Positions 22,472-31,261 of a DNA stretch of 45,030 bases are shown in pieces. The notes below the pieces were generated by a model, which saw nothing but the letters and a program-made list of their open reading frames with translations, had not been told where the DNA came from and did no database searches. The position numbers and the translations under genes are program-made. This DNA is from CAYYMX01 sp964473045 (GTDB lineage: Bacteria > Pseudomonadota > Alphaproteobacteria > Methylaequorales > Methylaequoraceae): contig CAYYMX010000002.1 in assembly GCA_964473045.1 (NCBI GenBank), forward strand, positions 1 through 45,030. The letters are read 5' to 3'. The number at the start of each line of letters is the position of its first letter. The first letter of the stretch is position 1.

Positions 22472-24886
22472 TCAAACGTCTAAATTAGAAACCTTTTTAG
22501 CATTTGATTGGATAAAAATTTTTCTTTTTTCTACATCATCGCCCATAAGTTCACCAAAAATTTGATCAGCTCGTTGGGCATCTTCAACTTTAATTTTCAA
22601 CAGCGACCTAAACTCTGGATCTAAGGTGGTCTCCCACAATTGATCAGGATTCATTTCTCCTAGTCCTTTATACCTTTGAAAGGAAACACCTTTCTTAGCA
22701 AAATTTAAGCCTTTCAAAATCAAGTCTGTTGGGGAATTAATTGTAAACTCATTCTCCTTAACAATTAACGTTGACTTCCCAAGAAAATATTCTTGAAGAA
22801 ATTCACAGAAATTATTTAACAAAGTAAACTCCTCTGATCTTAAATCATCGAAAGTTATAGAAAAACTTTCATTAACCTTATTTTCAGTACGAGTAAAAAT
22901 TAATCCCATATTTTCTTTTTCTTTAACAGACCATTCTTTATCAGAAAAATTTAATCTTTTAAGGATATAACCAAGTGATTTATTAATTTTCTCTTTTGTT
23001 TCAAAATTTGAAATGTCTAATATTCCAGAAATTGCAGCTTGCTCTAACAAGAAATAACGATTAGCATTTTTTTTGCTTACCATATCAAGCAATTTATTTA
23101 TATATAATGCTTTTTCAAAAATTTTAAAAAGATCTCTACCCTTTGTCGTTACACCGTTATTTTGTTTTAATAATGAATCATTTATTAAATCGTCTATAAA
23201 GTAATCTTCTAATTCTTTGTCATCTTTAAGGTACAGATTGGTTTTACCCTTATTTATTCTGTAAAGAGGTGGCTGGGCAATATAGATATACCCATTTTTA
23301 ATCAATTCATTCATATGCCTGTAAAAAAATGTTAGCAACAAAGCACGAATATGTGACCCATCAACATCTGCATCTGTCATTATAACAATTTTGTGATACC
23401 TAAGATTCTCGATATTAAAATCATTATGAAAACCTGAACCTAAAGCTTGTACTAGTGTAGCTATTTCTACAGAACTCAAAACTTTGTCTTGCCTTGTTTT
23501 TTCTGTATTAAGGATTTTTCCTTTTAAAGGTAACACAGCCTGATTTTTTCTATCTCTAGCCTGTTTAGCTGAACCTCCAGCAGAATCTCCCTCAACAATA
23601 AACAGTTCACAGTTTTCAGGTGATTTATCCTGACAGTCAGCAAGCTTTCCAGGAAGAGAACCAATCTCAAAAGCAGAGTTCTTTCTAGAAACTTCTCTAG
23701 CTTTCCTTGCAGCCTCTCTAGCTGCTGCTGCCTCAAAAATTTTAGTAATAACTGATTTTGCTTCTTTGGGGTTTTCCTCAAACCAATTTGACAAATTTTC
23801 AGAAACGATTGACTCTACAATTGGTCTAACTTCAGAAGAAACTAATTTATCTTTTGTTTGAGATGAAAACTTTGGATCAGGAGCTTTTACTGATAAAACA
23901 CATGTAAGCCCTTCTCTTGCATCCTCACCTGTTAGATTGATCTTTTCCTTTTTTTGTAGTCCAGAATTATTTACTGCTGTATTTATTGTTCTGGTAAGCG
24001 CAGACCTAAAACCAGCCAAATGAGTTCCTCCATCAGATTGGGGGATATTATTTGTAAATACTAGGCAATTTTCATGATAACTCTTATTCCAGAGAACCGA
24101 CATTTCAACAAAAATATTTTCGCTTGAACCTTTGAATGAAATTACATCATTAATTATAGGCTCTTTTGATTTATCTAAAAACTTAACATAAGCCTTCAAA
24201 CCACCTCTAGAAGATAATTGCGAAACAATTTCTTCGCTTCCCCTATTATCAATAATTCTGATCTGAACACCCGAATTTAAAAATGCCAACTCTCTCAAAC
24301 GTGACTCTAATTTTTGAAAATCAAATCTCACCTTACTAAATGTATTTCTTGACGGTAGGAAGCTTATTTTTGTTCCAGTTTTCTCTGTGCTTCCAATTTC
24401 TTTAAGTGGGGAATCAGGGTTGCCATTCTGAAATTTCATAAAATATTTTTTTCCATCTCTTTCAATTGTAAGTTCTAACCATTCTGATAAAGCGTTCACA
24501 ACAGAAACACCTACCCCATGCAAACCTCCAGACACTTTATACGAATTTTGATCAAATTTTCCTCCAGCATGGAGTTGTGTCATAATTACTTCGGCAGCTG
24601 AAACTCCTTCATCTTTATGTATATTTACTGGAATCCCTCTCCCATTATCAGTAATAGTGATAGAATTGTCTTTGTTTAAAAAAACATCAATGCCGTCACA
24701 ATGACCGGCAAGAGATTCATCAATGGAGTTATCCACAACTTCATAAACCATATGATGCAATCCGGATCCATCATCAGTGTCTCCTATATACATCCCGGGT
24801 CTTTTCCTTACCGCATCAAGACCTTTTAAAACCTTTATCGATTCGGCATCATAATTTTGTGATTGAACTTGACCTTTTACTTCCAA
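22472..24886 (-). CDS. gyrB: DNA gyrase subunit B
   Basis: An 804-residue GyrB, the ATPase subunit of the enzyme that introduces negative supercoils. GHKL ATPase residues: E49, N53, D80-x-GRG and GLHGVGVS (121-128). The transducer domain is followed by Toprim with VEGDSAGGSA and the PLKGKILN block, and a C-terminal QRYKGLGEMNPDQLWETT. The order of domains and the length match the E. coli enzyme, with the extra Toprim insert typical of proteobacteria. It follows recF by 23 bp. Confidence 0.98.
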   Translation of the reverse strand: MEVKGQVQSQNYDAESIKVLKGLDAVRKRPGMYIGDTDDGSGLHHMVYEVVDNSIDESLAGHCDGIDVFLNKDNSITITDNGRGIPVNIHKDEGVSAAEVIMTQLHAGGKFDQNSYKVSGGLHGVGVSVVNALSEWLELTIERDGKKYFMKFQNGNPDSPLKEIGSTEKTGTKISFLPSRNTFSKVRFDFQKLESRLRELAFLNSGVQIRIIDNRGSEEIVSQLSSRGGLKAYVKFLDKSKEPIINDVISFKGSSENIFVEMSVLWNKSYHENCLVFTNNIPQSDGGTHLAGFRSALTRTINTAVNNSGLQKKEKINLTGEDAREGLTCVLSVKAPDPKFSSQTKDKLVSSEVRPIVESIVSENLSNWFEENPKEAKSVITKIFEAAAAREAARKAREVSRKNSAFEIGSLPGKLADCQDKSPENCELFIVEGDSAGGSAKQARDRKNQAVLPLKGKILNTEKTRQDKVLSSVEIATLVQALGSGFHNDFNIENLRYHKIVIMTDADVDGSHIRALLLTFFYRHMNELIKNGYIYIAQPPLYRINKGKTNLYLKDDKELEDYFIDDLINDSLLKQNNGVTTKGRDLFKIFEKALYINKLLDMVSKKNANRYFLLEQAAISGILDISNFETKEKINKSLGYILKRLNFSDKEWSVKEKENMGLIFTRTENKVNESFSITFDDLRSEEFTLLNNFCEFLQEYFLGKSTLIVKENEFTINSPTDLILKGLNFAKKGVSFQRYKGLGEMNPDQLWETTLDPEFRSLLKIKVEDAQRADQIFGELMGDDVEKRKIFIQSNAKKVSNLDV

Positions 24887-24909
24887 AGTTGACTCCTAAA
24901 TATCTTAAT

Positions 24910-26070
24910 TTAATATATATTATTATTAGTAAGTTTAAACCTCTTATCATCAATATTTATCCTATCAATTAATCTGAAAAATTGGTTATTTTCCTGTATC
25001 CAATCAGCTTTAACATCAGTTATCCAAGTTTGAATTCTTAATTCAGCGAGTTCTTCTAAAATTAAACTTATATAATTTAAATCCAGATAAGAAAATATGT
25101 CATCTAACAAAAAAATAATTTTTACAGCGTTTTTATATTTTAAATATTTTATAAAAGAAAGAATAATTGATAATATTATTATTTTTTGTTCACCTGTAGA
25201 AAAGTTCTTGGCAAACTTTTTTTTTTCCTTTTCAAAAGTGGTTAGGTCAGTTTTATTAGCACTGTAATTGGTTCTTCCAACCAAAGCATCTTTTTTTCTA
25301 TTTTTTTCAAGTAGTCCAAAAAAAGATTCTTCGACTTCTAAGGCTGGTTTTGAAATTAAAGCCTTATCCAATTCTCCGTTCATTTCTAACCTCAGACTTG
25401 GCATTCCTGAATGTATTTGATCGAAATTAGAATTTATTTCTTTTAAAAAGTTTCTTCTTGCATCACACAACATGACACCAACTGATGCCATCTTCTTTTC
25501 AATAATTTTTAGCCAATCATTATCAAAGTTTTTGTTGGCTTTAATTATTTTCATCCTTTCTCTTTTGTACCGATTATAAACTGATATTTTTTTTTTATGA
25601 GACAAATCAATACATGAGATCATAAGATCTATAAAGTTTCTTCTGTCCTCTGCACTATCTTGAAATAAATAACTCATTCTTGGCACCATCCAGAAAACAC
25701 TTAATGATTTTTTTATATAATCAAAATTAGTTTGAACTTCATTGATTCTTAAAATTTTTTTATAATTTTCATAATTTTTTTTTAGTCCAAGTCCAACCAG
25801 ATTATGTAATCCATTTGAAAAAATCTTAAAATTAATACCAAATAGCTCTAATGAGCTTCTTAGATTGTCATTGATAATTTCACTCAAATTTGCATTTCGG
25901 AATCCAGTTGGTGAATCTAGCAAGGATATTGCCTCTAAAATATTAGTTTTTCCCGAACCATTTCTACCGTATATGACAACTATGTCTTTTTGTAAGTTTA
26001 ATCTAAGAAAATGATGGTTCCTGTAGTTTCGAAGTACTAGCCTATCAATTCTAATGTTTGAATTCATCAA
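24910..26070 (-). CDS. recF: DNA replication and repair protein RecF
   Basis: A 386-residue SMC-like ATPase that loads RecA at gaps. Walker A is GRNGSGKT (35-42), the signature region is FSTGEQKIIILSIILS and Walker B is IIFLLDDIFSYLD. Met1 and Met2 are adjacent so the exact start is ambiguous by one codon. Place: 6 bp after dnaN and 23 bp before gyrB, the classic order. Confidence 0.97.
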   Translation of the reverse strand: MMNSNIRIDRLVLRNYRNHHFLRLNLQKDIVVIYGRNGSGKTNILEAISLLDSPTGFRNANLSEIINDNLRSSLELFGINFKIFSNGLHNLVGLGLKKNYENYKKILRINEVQTNFDYIKKSLSVFWMVPRMSYLFQDSAEDRRNFIDLMISCIDLSHKKKISVYNRYKRERMKIIKANKNFDNDWLKIIEKKMASVGVMLCDARRNFLKEINSNFDQIHSGMPSLRLEMNGELDKALISKPALEVEESFFGLLEKNRKKDALVGRTNYSANKTDLTTFEKEKKKFAKNFSTGEQKIIILSIILSFIKYLKYKNAVKIIFLLDDIFSYLDLNYISLILEELAELRIQTWITDVKADWIQENNQFFRLIDRINIDDKRFKLTNNNIY

Positions 26071-26076
26071 AAATCT

Positions 26077-27180
26077 TTAGGCTCTCATTTGCATAATTAA
26101 AAATAGAGTGTTTTTTATTGATTGGCTTTCTAGAACTGTAGGAGCAGTATTTTTAGAAAAATGAAATCTAACTTTTCCTTTTTTTATAATATTTAAGACA
26201 TCAAGAATATATCTAGCATTAAAATTAATTGAGATTCCTGAGCCAATGAATTCCACTGCCACACTTTCTGTTCCAATAGATTTATCACTCCCAAAAGAAC
26301 TTACTACACAAGCACCTTTAGATATATCAAATTTTACTGTCTTAAACTTTTCATTAGATATAGTAGAAACTCTATCAATAGTTTCACTAAAACTTTTGCA
26401 ATCAACAGTCATAATTTGGTCATTTTCTTTTGGAATTACACTTTCATAATCTGGGAATGTTGCGTTAACAAGTTTTGATACAAACTTAACACTGCCTATA
26501 ACAACCTTAAGTCTCGTTTTAGAAAAATTAAACAAAACTTTTTGGTCATAATTTTCTAAAATTTTAGAAATTTCTAAAACAGTTTTCTTAGGAATAATTA
26601 TACCATCAAAAGTCTTATCAGATTTTTCATTTAGAGTACATTTTGATAACCTATGACCGTCAGTTGATACTGTTGCAATCTTTTCAGCACTAAGATGAAA
26701 ATAAATTCCATTCAAATACTGTCTGGATTCATCTAAACCCATACAAAACTTACAGTTATCAATCAGTTGTTGTAAATCCTTTGACTCTAATTCAAAACGC
26801 ACATTTAGATTACTCTCATCCATTTCAGGAAAGTCCCCAATCGGAAGTGAAGGTATTGAGAATTTTGATTCACCAAAAAAAACATACACCTGTTCATTTT
26901 TTATATCTTTTTTTATAGTAATTTCAGCTGATACAGGAGCCTTCCTTATAATATCGAAGAATAGTTGTGAAGGCAGTGTAACCCCACCACCTTGATTTAT
27001 TTTTGCTTTCAAAGTTTCAGTTAATTCAATCGCCAAATCAGTTGCAGTTATATTTAAAAAATTTTCATCAGCTACTATCTTAATATTAGAAAGAATAGGG
27101 ATTGTATTTCTTCTTTCAACTATGCTCTGAAAGTGGTTAAGACATTCAAACAATCTATTCTGTGAAACAGAAAATTCCAT
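26077..27180 (-). CDS. dnaN: DNA polymerase III sliding clamp (beta subunit)
   Basis: A 367-residue beta clamp with three similar domains that forms a ring on DNA and tethers polymerases. Markers: RRNTIPILSNIKI near residue 22, ATDLAIELT, FVSKLVNATFPDYESVIP and the C-terminal NTLFLIMQMRA, which lines the partner-binding pocket. Length is standard. Starts 2 bp after the dnaA stop. Confidence 0.98.
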   Translation of the reverse strand: MEFSVSQNRLFECLNHFQSIVERRNTIPILSNIKIVADENFLNITATDLAIELTETLKAKINQGGGVTLPSQLFFDIIRKAPVSAEITIKKDIKNEQVYVFFGESKFSIPSLPIGDFPEMDESNLNVRFELESKDLQQLIDNCKFCMGLDESRQYLNGIYFHLSAEKIATVSTDGHRLSKCTLNEKSDKTFDGIIIPKKTVLEISKILENYDQKVLFNFSKTRLKVVIGSVKFVSKLVNATFPDYESVIPKENDQIMTVDCKSFSETIDRVSTISNEKFKTVKFDISKGACVVSSFGSDKSIGTESVAVEFIGSGISINFNARYILDVLNIIKKGKVRFHFSKNTAPTVLESQSIKNTLFLIMQMRA

Positions 27181-27182
27181 AT

Positions 27183-28559
27183 TTAAGATTCTAACATTCT
27201 TATCAAAAGTTGAACGTCTTCATCAAAATTAACATCTTTATTTCTTAAATCTTCAACTTTTTTTACAGCATGAATAACTGTAGTATGATCTCGATTGCCA
27301 AATCTTCTTCCAATCTCTGGCAAAGATCTAGATGTTAGGTATTTAGATAAGTACATGGCAATTTGCCTTGGGCGCGCAACAGTTCTGGATCTCCTTGCCG
27401 AACTCATATCAGACATTTTAATATTAAAATGTTCTGAAACTCTTTTTTGAATTTCTTCTATATTTACTTTTTTTTGTGATGATCTGAGAAGGTCCCTAAG
27501 AAGGTCTTGAGCCATTTCTTCATTTATTTCTCTTCCAACCAAAGAGGAAAAAGCAGCTAATCTATTAAGAGCACCTTCCAACTCTCTAACATTAGTTGTT
27601 ATCTTATGTGCCAAAAATTCAAGTATATTTGGTGGAATTTTTACTGAAAGCTTCTCTTCTTTCGATTGAAGAATACCTAATCTTAGTTCATAAGTTAAGG
27701 GATGAATATCTGCTACCAAACCCCAACCAAGCCGAGACCTCATTCTTTCTTGAATACCCTCAAGATCCTGTGGAGATTTATCAGCTGAGATTATAAGTTG
27801 TTTACTTTGATCCACTAGAGCATTAAAAGTATGAAAAAACTCTTCCTGAGTGGATTCTTTCCCAGAAATAAACTGAACATCATCGATCATTAGCACATCC
27901 ACATTCCTAAATTGTTCCTTAAACTCAACGGTATTTTTAAACCTCAGAGCTTTAATAAAATGATACATAAACTTTTCAGCTGACATATATATGACTCGTC
28001 TTAAAGGATTTCTTCTTTTTATCTCATGAGCAATTGCATGCATTAGATGAGTTTTTCCAAGGCCAACACCTCCATACAAAAACAAAGGATTAAATGGAAC
28101 ATCCTGTCCAGACTCAGCTACTCTTCGAGCTGCTGCAAAAGCAAGTTCATTAGGTTTCCCAACAATGAAATTAGAAAAAGTAAATCGAACATCTAAAACA
28201 GAACTTAAATTATTAAATAAATCACCTTTCTTTTGGCTAGGTTCAAAGGTTTTAATATCAAGGCTATTATTTTCTGGAATTATTGTTTTTGTTTTGGAAA
28301 TAATTATCTGAATATCGTTAATTTTTGTATTTTGGACTAGCCAGTAACTTTTAATTAGGTCAAGATATTGCTCTACAATTCTCGTCCTTATAAAACTATT
28401 TGGAACACTAAGAGTGACTTTTTGCTCGACAAAACTTTCTAATGTCAATGTTTTGATCCAACTTTTAAATTGTGCATCACCTATTTTTTGTCTAATTCTA
28501 CCTCTGACAGCCGCCCATTGTGCCTGCATTTCTCTAAAGTTATTTTCTGAATCATTCAT
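27183..28559 (-). CDS. dnaA: Chromosomal replication initiator DnaA
   Basis: A 458-residue AAA+ initiator. Domain I is at about 10-90, a short linker follows, then the AAA+ core with Walker A GGVGLGKT (163-170) and Walker B LMIDD (223-227), and the C-terminal DNA-binding domain with ARPRQIAMYLSKYLT and the signature GNRDHTTVIHAVKKVE. It follows the rhodanese gene by 7 bp. No cluster of DnaA boxes is seen next to it, so the origin is probably elsewhere, as in many alphaproteobacteria. Confidence 0.98.
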   Translation of the reverse strand: MNDSENNFREMQAQWAAVRGRIRQKIGDAQFKSWIKTLTLESFVEQKVTLSVPNSFIRTRIVEQYLDLIKSYWLVQNTKINDIQIIISKTKTIIPENNSLDIKTFEPSQKKGDLFNNLSSVLDVRFTFSNFIVGKPNELAFAAARRVAESGQDVPFNPLFLYGGVGLGKTHLMHAIAHEIKRRNPLRRVIYMSAEKFMYHFIKALRFKNTVEFKEQFRNVDVLMIDDVQFISGKESTQEEFFHTFNALVDQSKQLIISADKSPQDLEGIQERMRSRLGWGLVADIHPLTYELRLGILQSKEEKLSVKIPPNILEFLAHKITTNVRELEGALNRLAAFSSLVGREINEEMAQDLLRDLLRSSQKKVNIEEIQKRVSEHFNIKMSDMSSARRSRTVARPRQIAMYLSKYLTSRSLPEIGRRFGNRDHTTVIHAVKKVEDLRNKDVNFDEDVQLLIRMLES

Positions 28560-28566
28560 TTTCTAA

Positions 28567-28992
28567 CTAACTTTGCTTCCAAGGCAAATTAGAGAATTTC
28601 CATCCATTTAATTTTCCCCTCTGACCATTATCATTATGGTTACCTTCAAAACCATCAGAACAATTATAACAGCTTTTATAGCCATGAGAGGTAAGAAATT
28701 CAGCAGCCGATCTTGACCTTGCACCAGAACGGCAAAGTAGTACTATTGAAGATTCTTTTTTTATTTCTGTTTGTGAAATTTCACTAAGAAAGCTTGCATT
28801 TTTTTCCATCATTGGAAATGATTGCCATTCAACAAAAACAATCTTCCTATCTATAGAATCTAAGTCTGGAACACCTACATATTGCCATTCAGCAGCTGTT
28901 CTACAATCAACAAGAAAACTGTCAGGATTAGCTCTTAGCAAATCCCAAGTTTCCTGAGAATTTAGATCTCCTGCATAATCAAAATTACTCAT
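28567..28992 (-). CDS. Rhodanese-like domain protein
   Basis: A 141-residue single rhodanese domain, likely a cytoplasmic sulfurtransferase. The active-site loop CRSGARSR starts with C87, and the upstream LVDCRTAAEW is the conserved substrate-side motif. It sits directly before dnaA on the same strand, 71 bp after rpsT, so it is probably transcribed with the replication genes. Its relation to replication is unclear; the link may be positional only. Confidence 0.93.
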   Translation of the reverse strand: MSNFDYAGDLNSQETWDLLRANPDSFLVDCRTAAEWQYVGVPDLDSIDRKIVFVEWQSFPMMEKNASFLSEISQTEIKKESSIVLLCRSGARSRSAAEFLTSHGYKSCYNCSDGFEGNHNDNGQRGKLNGWKFSNLPWKQS

Positions 28993-29045
28993 AAGTTTTT
29001 ATAATTTTATAGATTAACTAATAAAAAATATTGAATCAAGAAAGC

Positions 29046-29063
29046 AAAAAAAAAAAAAAAAAA
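29046..29063 (-). terminator. 18-base homopolymer (T run on the rpsT strand) after rpsT
   Basis: Eighteen consecutive A on the plus strand, so 18 T directly after the rpsT stop codon in the direction of transcription. No strong hairpin precedes it; only weak GC pairing near the gene end is possible. It may act as a slippery or weak terminator between rpsT and the rhodanese-dnaA unit, and its length is prone to change and to sequencing error. Confidence 0.4.
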
Positions 29064-29327
29064 TTATTTCAGAACCCTTATTTTCCGGGACAGTCTGGAA
29101 ACAATTCTGGATGCTGCATTTTTTTTTAGAACACCCTTATTGGCAGCTTTTGCGATTTCGGATTCTAAGTTAAGAAAATCTTTCCTTACATCTTTAGCTA
29201 TTTTCTTTTCTATACCAATATTGATGCTTTTAATTTTACTTCTAATCTTAGATTTTCTTGTTTTATTTATCTCAGATCTCTTAAGATTTTGAAGAATTCT
29301 TTTTTTTGCTGATTTAATATTTGCCAT
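29064..29327 (-). CDS. rpsT: 30S ribosomal protein S20
   Basis: An 87-residue basic, all-helical S20 beginning MANIKSAKKRI, the standard start. The reading frame can be extended 14 codons to a TTG at 29369, but that TTG is the -35 box of the promoter, so the extension is not coding. Typical place upstream of dnaA in alphaproteobacteria. Confidence 0.97.
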   Translation of the reverse strand: MANIKSAKKRILQNLKRSEINKTRKSKIRSKIKSINIGIEKKIAKDVRKDFLNLESEIAKAANKGVLKKNAASRIVSRLSRKIRVLK

Positions 29328-29340
29328 AATTTCTTGAAAA

Positions 29341-29369
29341 TTTATACTTTTGAAACATTGGTAGGTCAA
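29341..29369 (-). promoter_or_regulatory. Promoter of rpsT
   Basis: On the minus strand TTGACC (29364-29369) and TATAAA (29341-29346) are separated by exactly 17 bp, each one base from consensus. The expected transcript start leaves a leader of only about 7 bases before the ATG at 29327. The promoter lies in the short gap behind the small exported-protein gene at 29379-29723. Confidence 0.75.
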
Positions 29370-29378
29370 GAATAAGAT

Positions 29379-29723
29379 TTATTTTTTTGGAAAAATATTA
29401 AATAAGACTCTAAGAATTCCTTTTTCTTTCTTATAATTAATTTCCAAGACCTCCTTTTCTCTAACAAAAAAGTTATCCTTTTTTTTAACCCACCCAAGAT
29501 TAGGTAATACAGTTTCATAAAAGTTTTGTGCATCTTTTATTATACCCTCACCAATTAATTCCGAGGAGACAAACCTTCCATTAACAGAATCAAACAAAAT
29601 CAATGAATCATCAACATTTTCCATATCTGCATAGATAGGAATATCATCAATCCCTAAAACAAAGTTTTCTGCTAAAACATTAAAACATGGGAAAAGAATT
29701 ATAAGGATTAATAGTATTCGCAT
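29379..29723 (-). CDS. Small exported protein of unknown function, alphaproteobacterial mutM neighbour
   Basis: A 114-residue protein from ATG 29723: signal peptide RILLILIILFPCFNVLAENF, then a small domain with GIDDIPIYADMENVDDSLILFDS, GRFVSS, AQNFYETVLPNLGW and a basic end. It resembles the small exported proteins often encoded after mutM in alphaproteobacteria, with the FY-x-x-x-L-P-x-L-GW pattern; no function is known. A longer frame to 29768 overlaps mutM and would spoil the signal peptide. The ATG is 1 bp after the mutM stop codon. Confidence 0.75.
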   Translation of the reverse strand: MRILLILIILFPCFNVLAENFVLGIDDIPIYADMENVDDSLILFDSVNGRFVSSELIGEGIIKDAQNFYETVLPNLGWVKKKDNFFVREKEVLEINYKKEKGILRVLFNIFPKK

Positions 29724-29724
29724 A

Positions 29725-30543
29725 TTAAAATTGGCAATTGGAACAGTAAAATGTAGACCTTCCTGCAAGATACAACTTCGAGACTTTATAAATCGAACAA
29801 CATCTCAAGCATGGTTGATTTAATCTTCCATAAACCTTCAACTTATTCTTAAAGTACCCAATTTTTTCATCAGATACAATAAAGTTTTTGATTGTTGTGC
29901 CACCACATTTTATTGATTCTTTTAAAATTTTTTTTACAGAAATAATTAATCTTTCAATTTCATTATCTTTTAAAGTTTTAACTAGCCTTTGAGGGCTAAT
30001 TTTTGCCTCAAAGAGTATTTCAGAACAGTAGATATTTCCTAGACCAGCTACAAATTTTTGATCCATTAGTAAATTTTTTATAACTGCACTACTAGAATTT
30101 TTTTTTTTAAAATAATTAAAATTAAATTCTCTGCTTAGTGGTTCTGGACCAATATTAGCAAGATGATTACAGCCAAAAACATCTTTTGTTGAAAGGATCT
30201 TAATAAATCCAAATTTTCTAATATCATTAAATACTAAAATTTTTTCTTTAAAAAAAAAAACGATATGATCATGCTTCTTTTTTTGAATTTTTTGACAAAT
30301 TCTAAAATATCCTGTCATACCTAGATGGCACAATAAAGCTTTCCCATTATTGTAGAAAAATATTAAATATTTACCCCTCCTAGAAATTTTGGTTACAATA
30401 AGGTTGGATAATTTGTTATTTATATTTGTAGGAATCTCATACTTAAGTTTTTTTATAATTATTTTAATTTTTAATGTTTTTTGACCAACAATATGAGTCT
30501 CTAAAAAATTTTTAACAGTTTCTACTTCAGGAAGTTCAGGCAT
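29725..30543 (-). CDS. mutM: Formamidopyrimidine-DNA glycosylase MutM (Fpg)
   Basis: A 272-residue glycosylase/lyase that removes 8-oxoguanine and other oxidised purines. The N-terminus MPELPEVETV gives the catalytic Pro2 and Glu3, with K58 as the conserved lysine. The C-terminal zinc finger has C245, C248, C267 and C270, with R262 in GRSTFYC. A third Cys (C249) follows directly after C248, which is unusual. The start is fixed by Pro2 and overlaps the divergent ubiE start codon. Confidence 0.97.
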   Translation of the reverse strand: MPELPEVETVKNFLETHIVGQKTLKIKIIIKKLKYEIPTNINNKLSNLIVTKISRRGKYLIFFYNNGKALLCHLGMTGYFRICQKIQKKKHDHIVFFFKEKILVFNDIRKFGFIKILSTKDVFGCNHLANIGPEPLSREFNFNYFKKKNSSSAVIKNLLMDQKFVAGLGNIYCSEILFEAKISPQRLVKTLKDNEIERLIISVKKILKESIKCGGTTIKNFIVSDEKIGYFKNKLKVYGRLNQPCLRCCSIYKVSKLYLAGRSTFYCSNCQF

Positions 30544-31261
30544 GAATAAAAGTTTAATAACGAATCTTAAAACACTAGATAAGGTTAAAAAAGAAAAGCT
30601 AGTTAGTCAAATTTTCAAAAATGTTTCAGGAAAATACGACATCATGAATGATATTATGAGCCTAGGTTTGCATAGACTTTGGAAAGAAGAGTTTGTAAAA
30701 ATTATTAAACCCAAATCCACTGACAAAGTCCTTGATCTTGCCGCAGGCTCCGGAGATATAACTAAAATTTTAAAAAAACAATCGAATTGTCATTGTATAC
30801 TTTTTGATGCTAGCTTAGAGATGATTAAACAAGCAAAAAAAAAGTTAGTAAATCATGACCTAACTTTCATTTGTGGAAAATGTGAAAAACTCCCTTTTAA
30901 AAATAATTTTTTTGATTATATTATCGTAAGTTTTGGCTTAAGGAATTTTTCTGACCTAAAAAATTCGCTGGTTGAGATCAGGAGAGTTCTTAAAAAAGAT
31001 GGTGCTTTTTTATGTTTAGAATTTAGTGAGATTAATAATCCTTTTTTTAGAAAATTATTCTTTTTTTATTGTAAACTAATTCCTATTTATGGTGAATTGA
31101 TTTCTGGCAATAAAGGAGCATATCAGTATTTGATTCAAAGTATTAAACATTTCCCAAATCAAATAAGTCTCACTAAAAGACTGGTAGATTTAGGTTTTAT
31201 CAATATTGAGGTGACAGATATTCTTGATGGATTAGCCTCAATTCATATAGCTAAAAAATAA
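30542..31261 (+). CDS. ubiE: Ubiquinone/menaquinone biosynthesis C-methyltransferase UbiE
   Basis: A 239-residue SAM methyltransferase for ubiquinone (and menaquinone) ring methylation. FKNVSGKYDIMNDIMSLGLHRLWK (26-49), SAM loop VLDLAAGSGDITK, and SFGLRNFSDLKNSL with the GNKGAYQYLIQSI block are diagnostic. No other in-frame ATG, GTG or TTG exists between a stop at 30494 and this ATG, so the start at 30542 is firm; it overlaps the mutM start in the bases CATG. AGGAAG at 30529-30534 is the ribosome binding site. Confidence 0.97.
   Translation: MNKSLITNLKTLDKVKKEKLVSQIFKNVSGKYDIMNDIMSLGLHRLWKEEFVKIIKPKSTDKVLDLAAGSGDITKILKKQSNCHCILFDASLEMIKQAKKKLVNHDLTFICGKCEKLPFKNNFFDYIIVSFGLRNFSDLKNSLVEIRRVLKKDGAFLCLEFSEINNPFFRKLFFFYCKLIPIYGELISGNKGAYQYLIQSIKHFPNQISLTKRLVDLGFINIEVTDILDGLASIHIAKK

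Noticed and set aside
24729..24737. Perfect DnaA box TTATCCACA near dnaA, hinting at an origin
   Set aside because: It is isolated and lies in gyrB over the codons of the conserved VVDNS motif, which generates this string by coding. No cluster of boxes or AT-rich unwinding element accompanies it.
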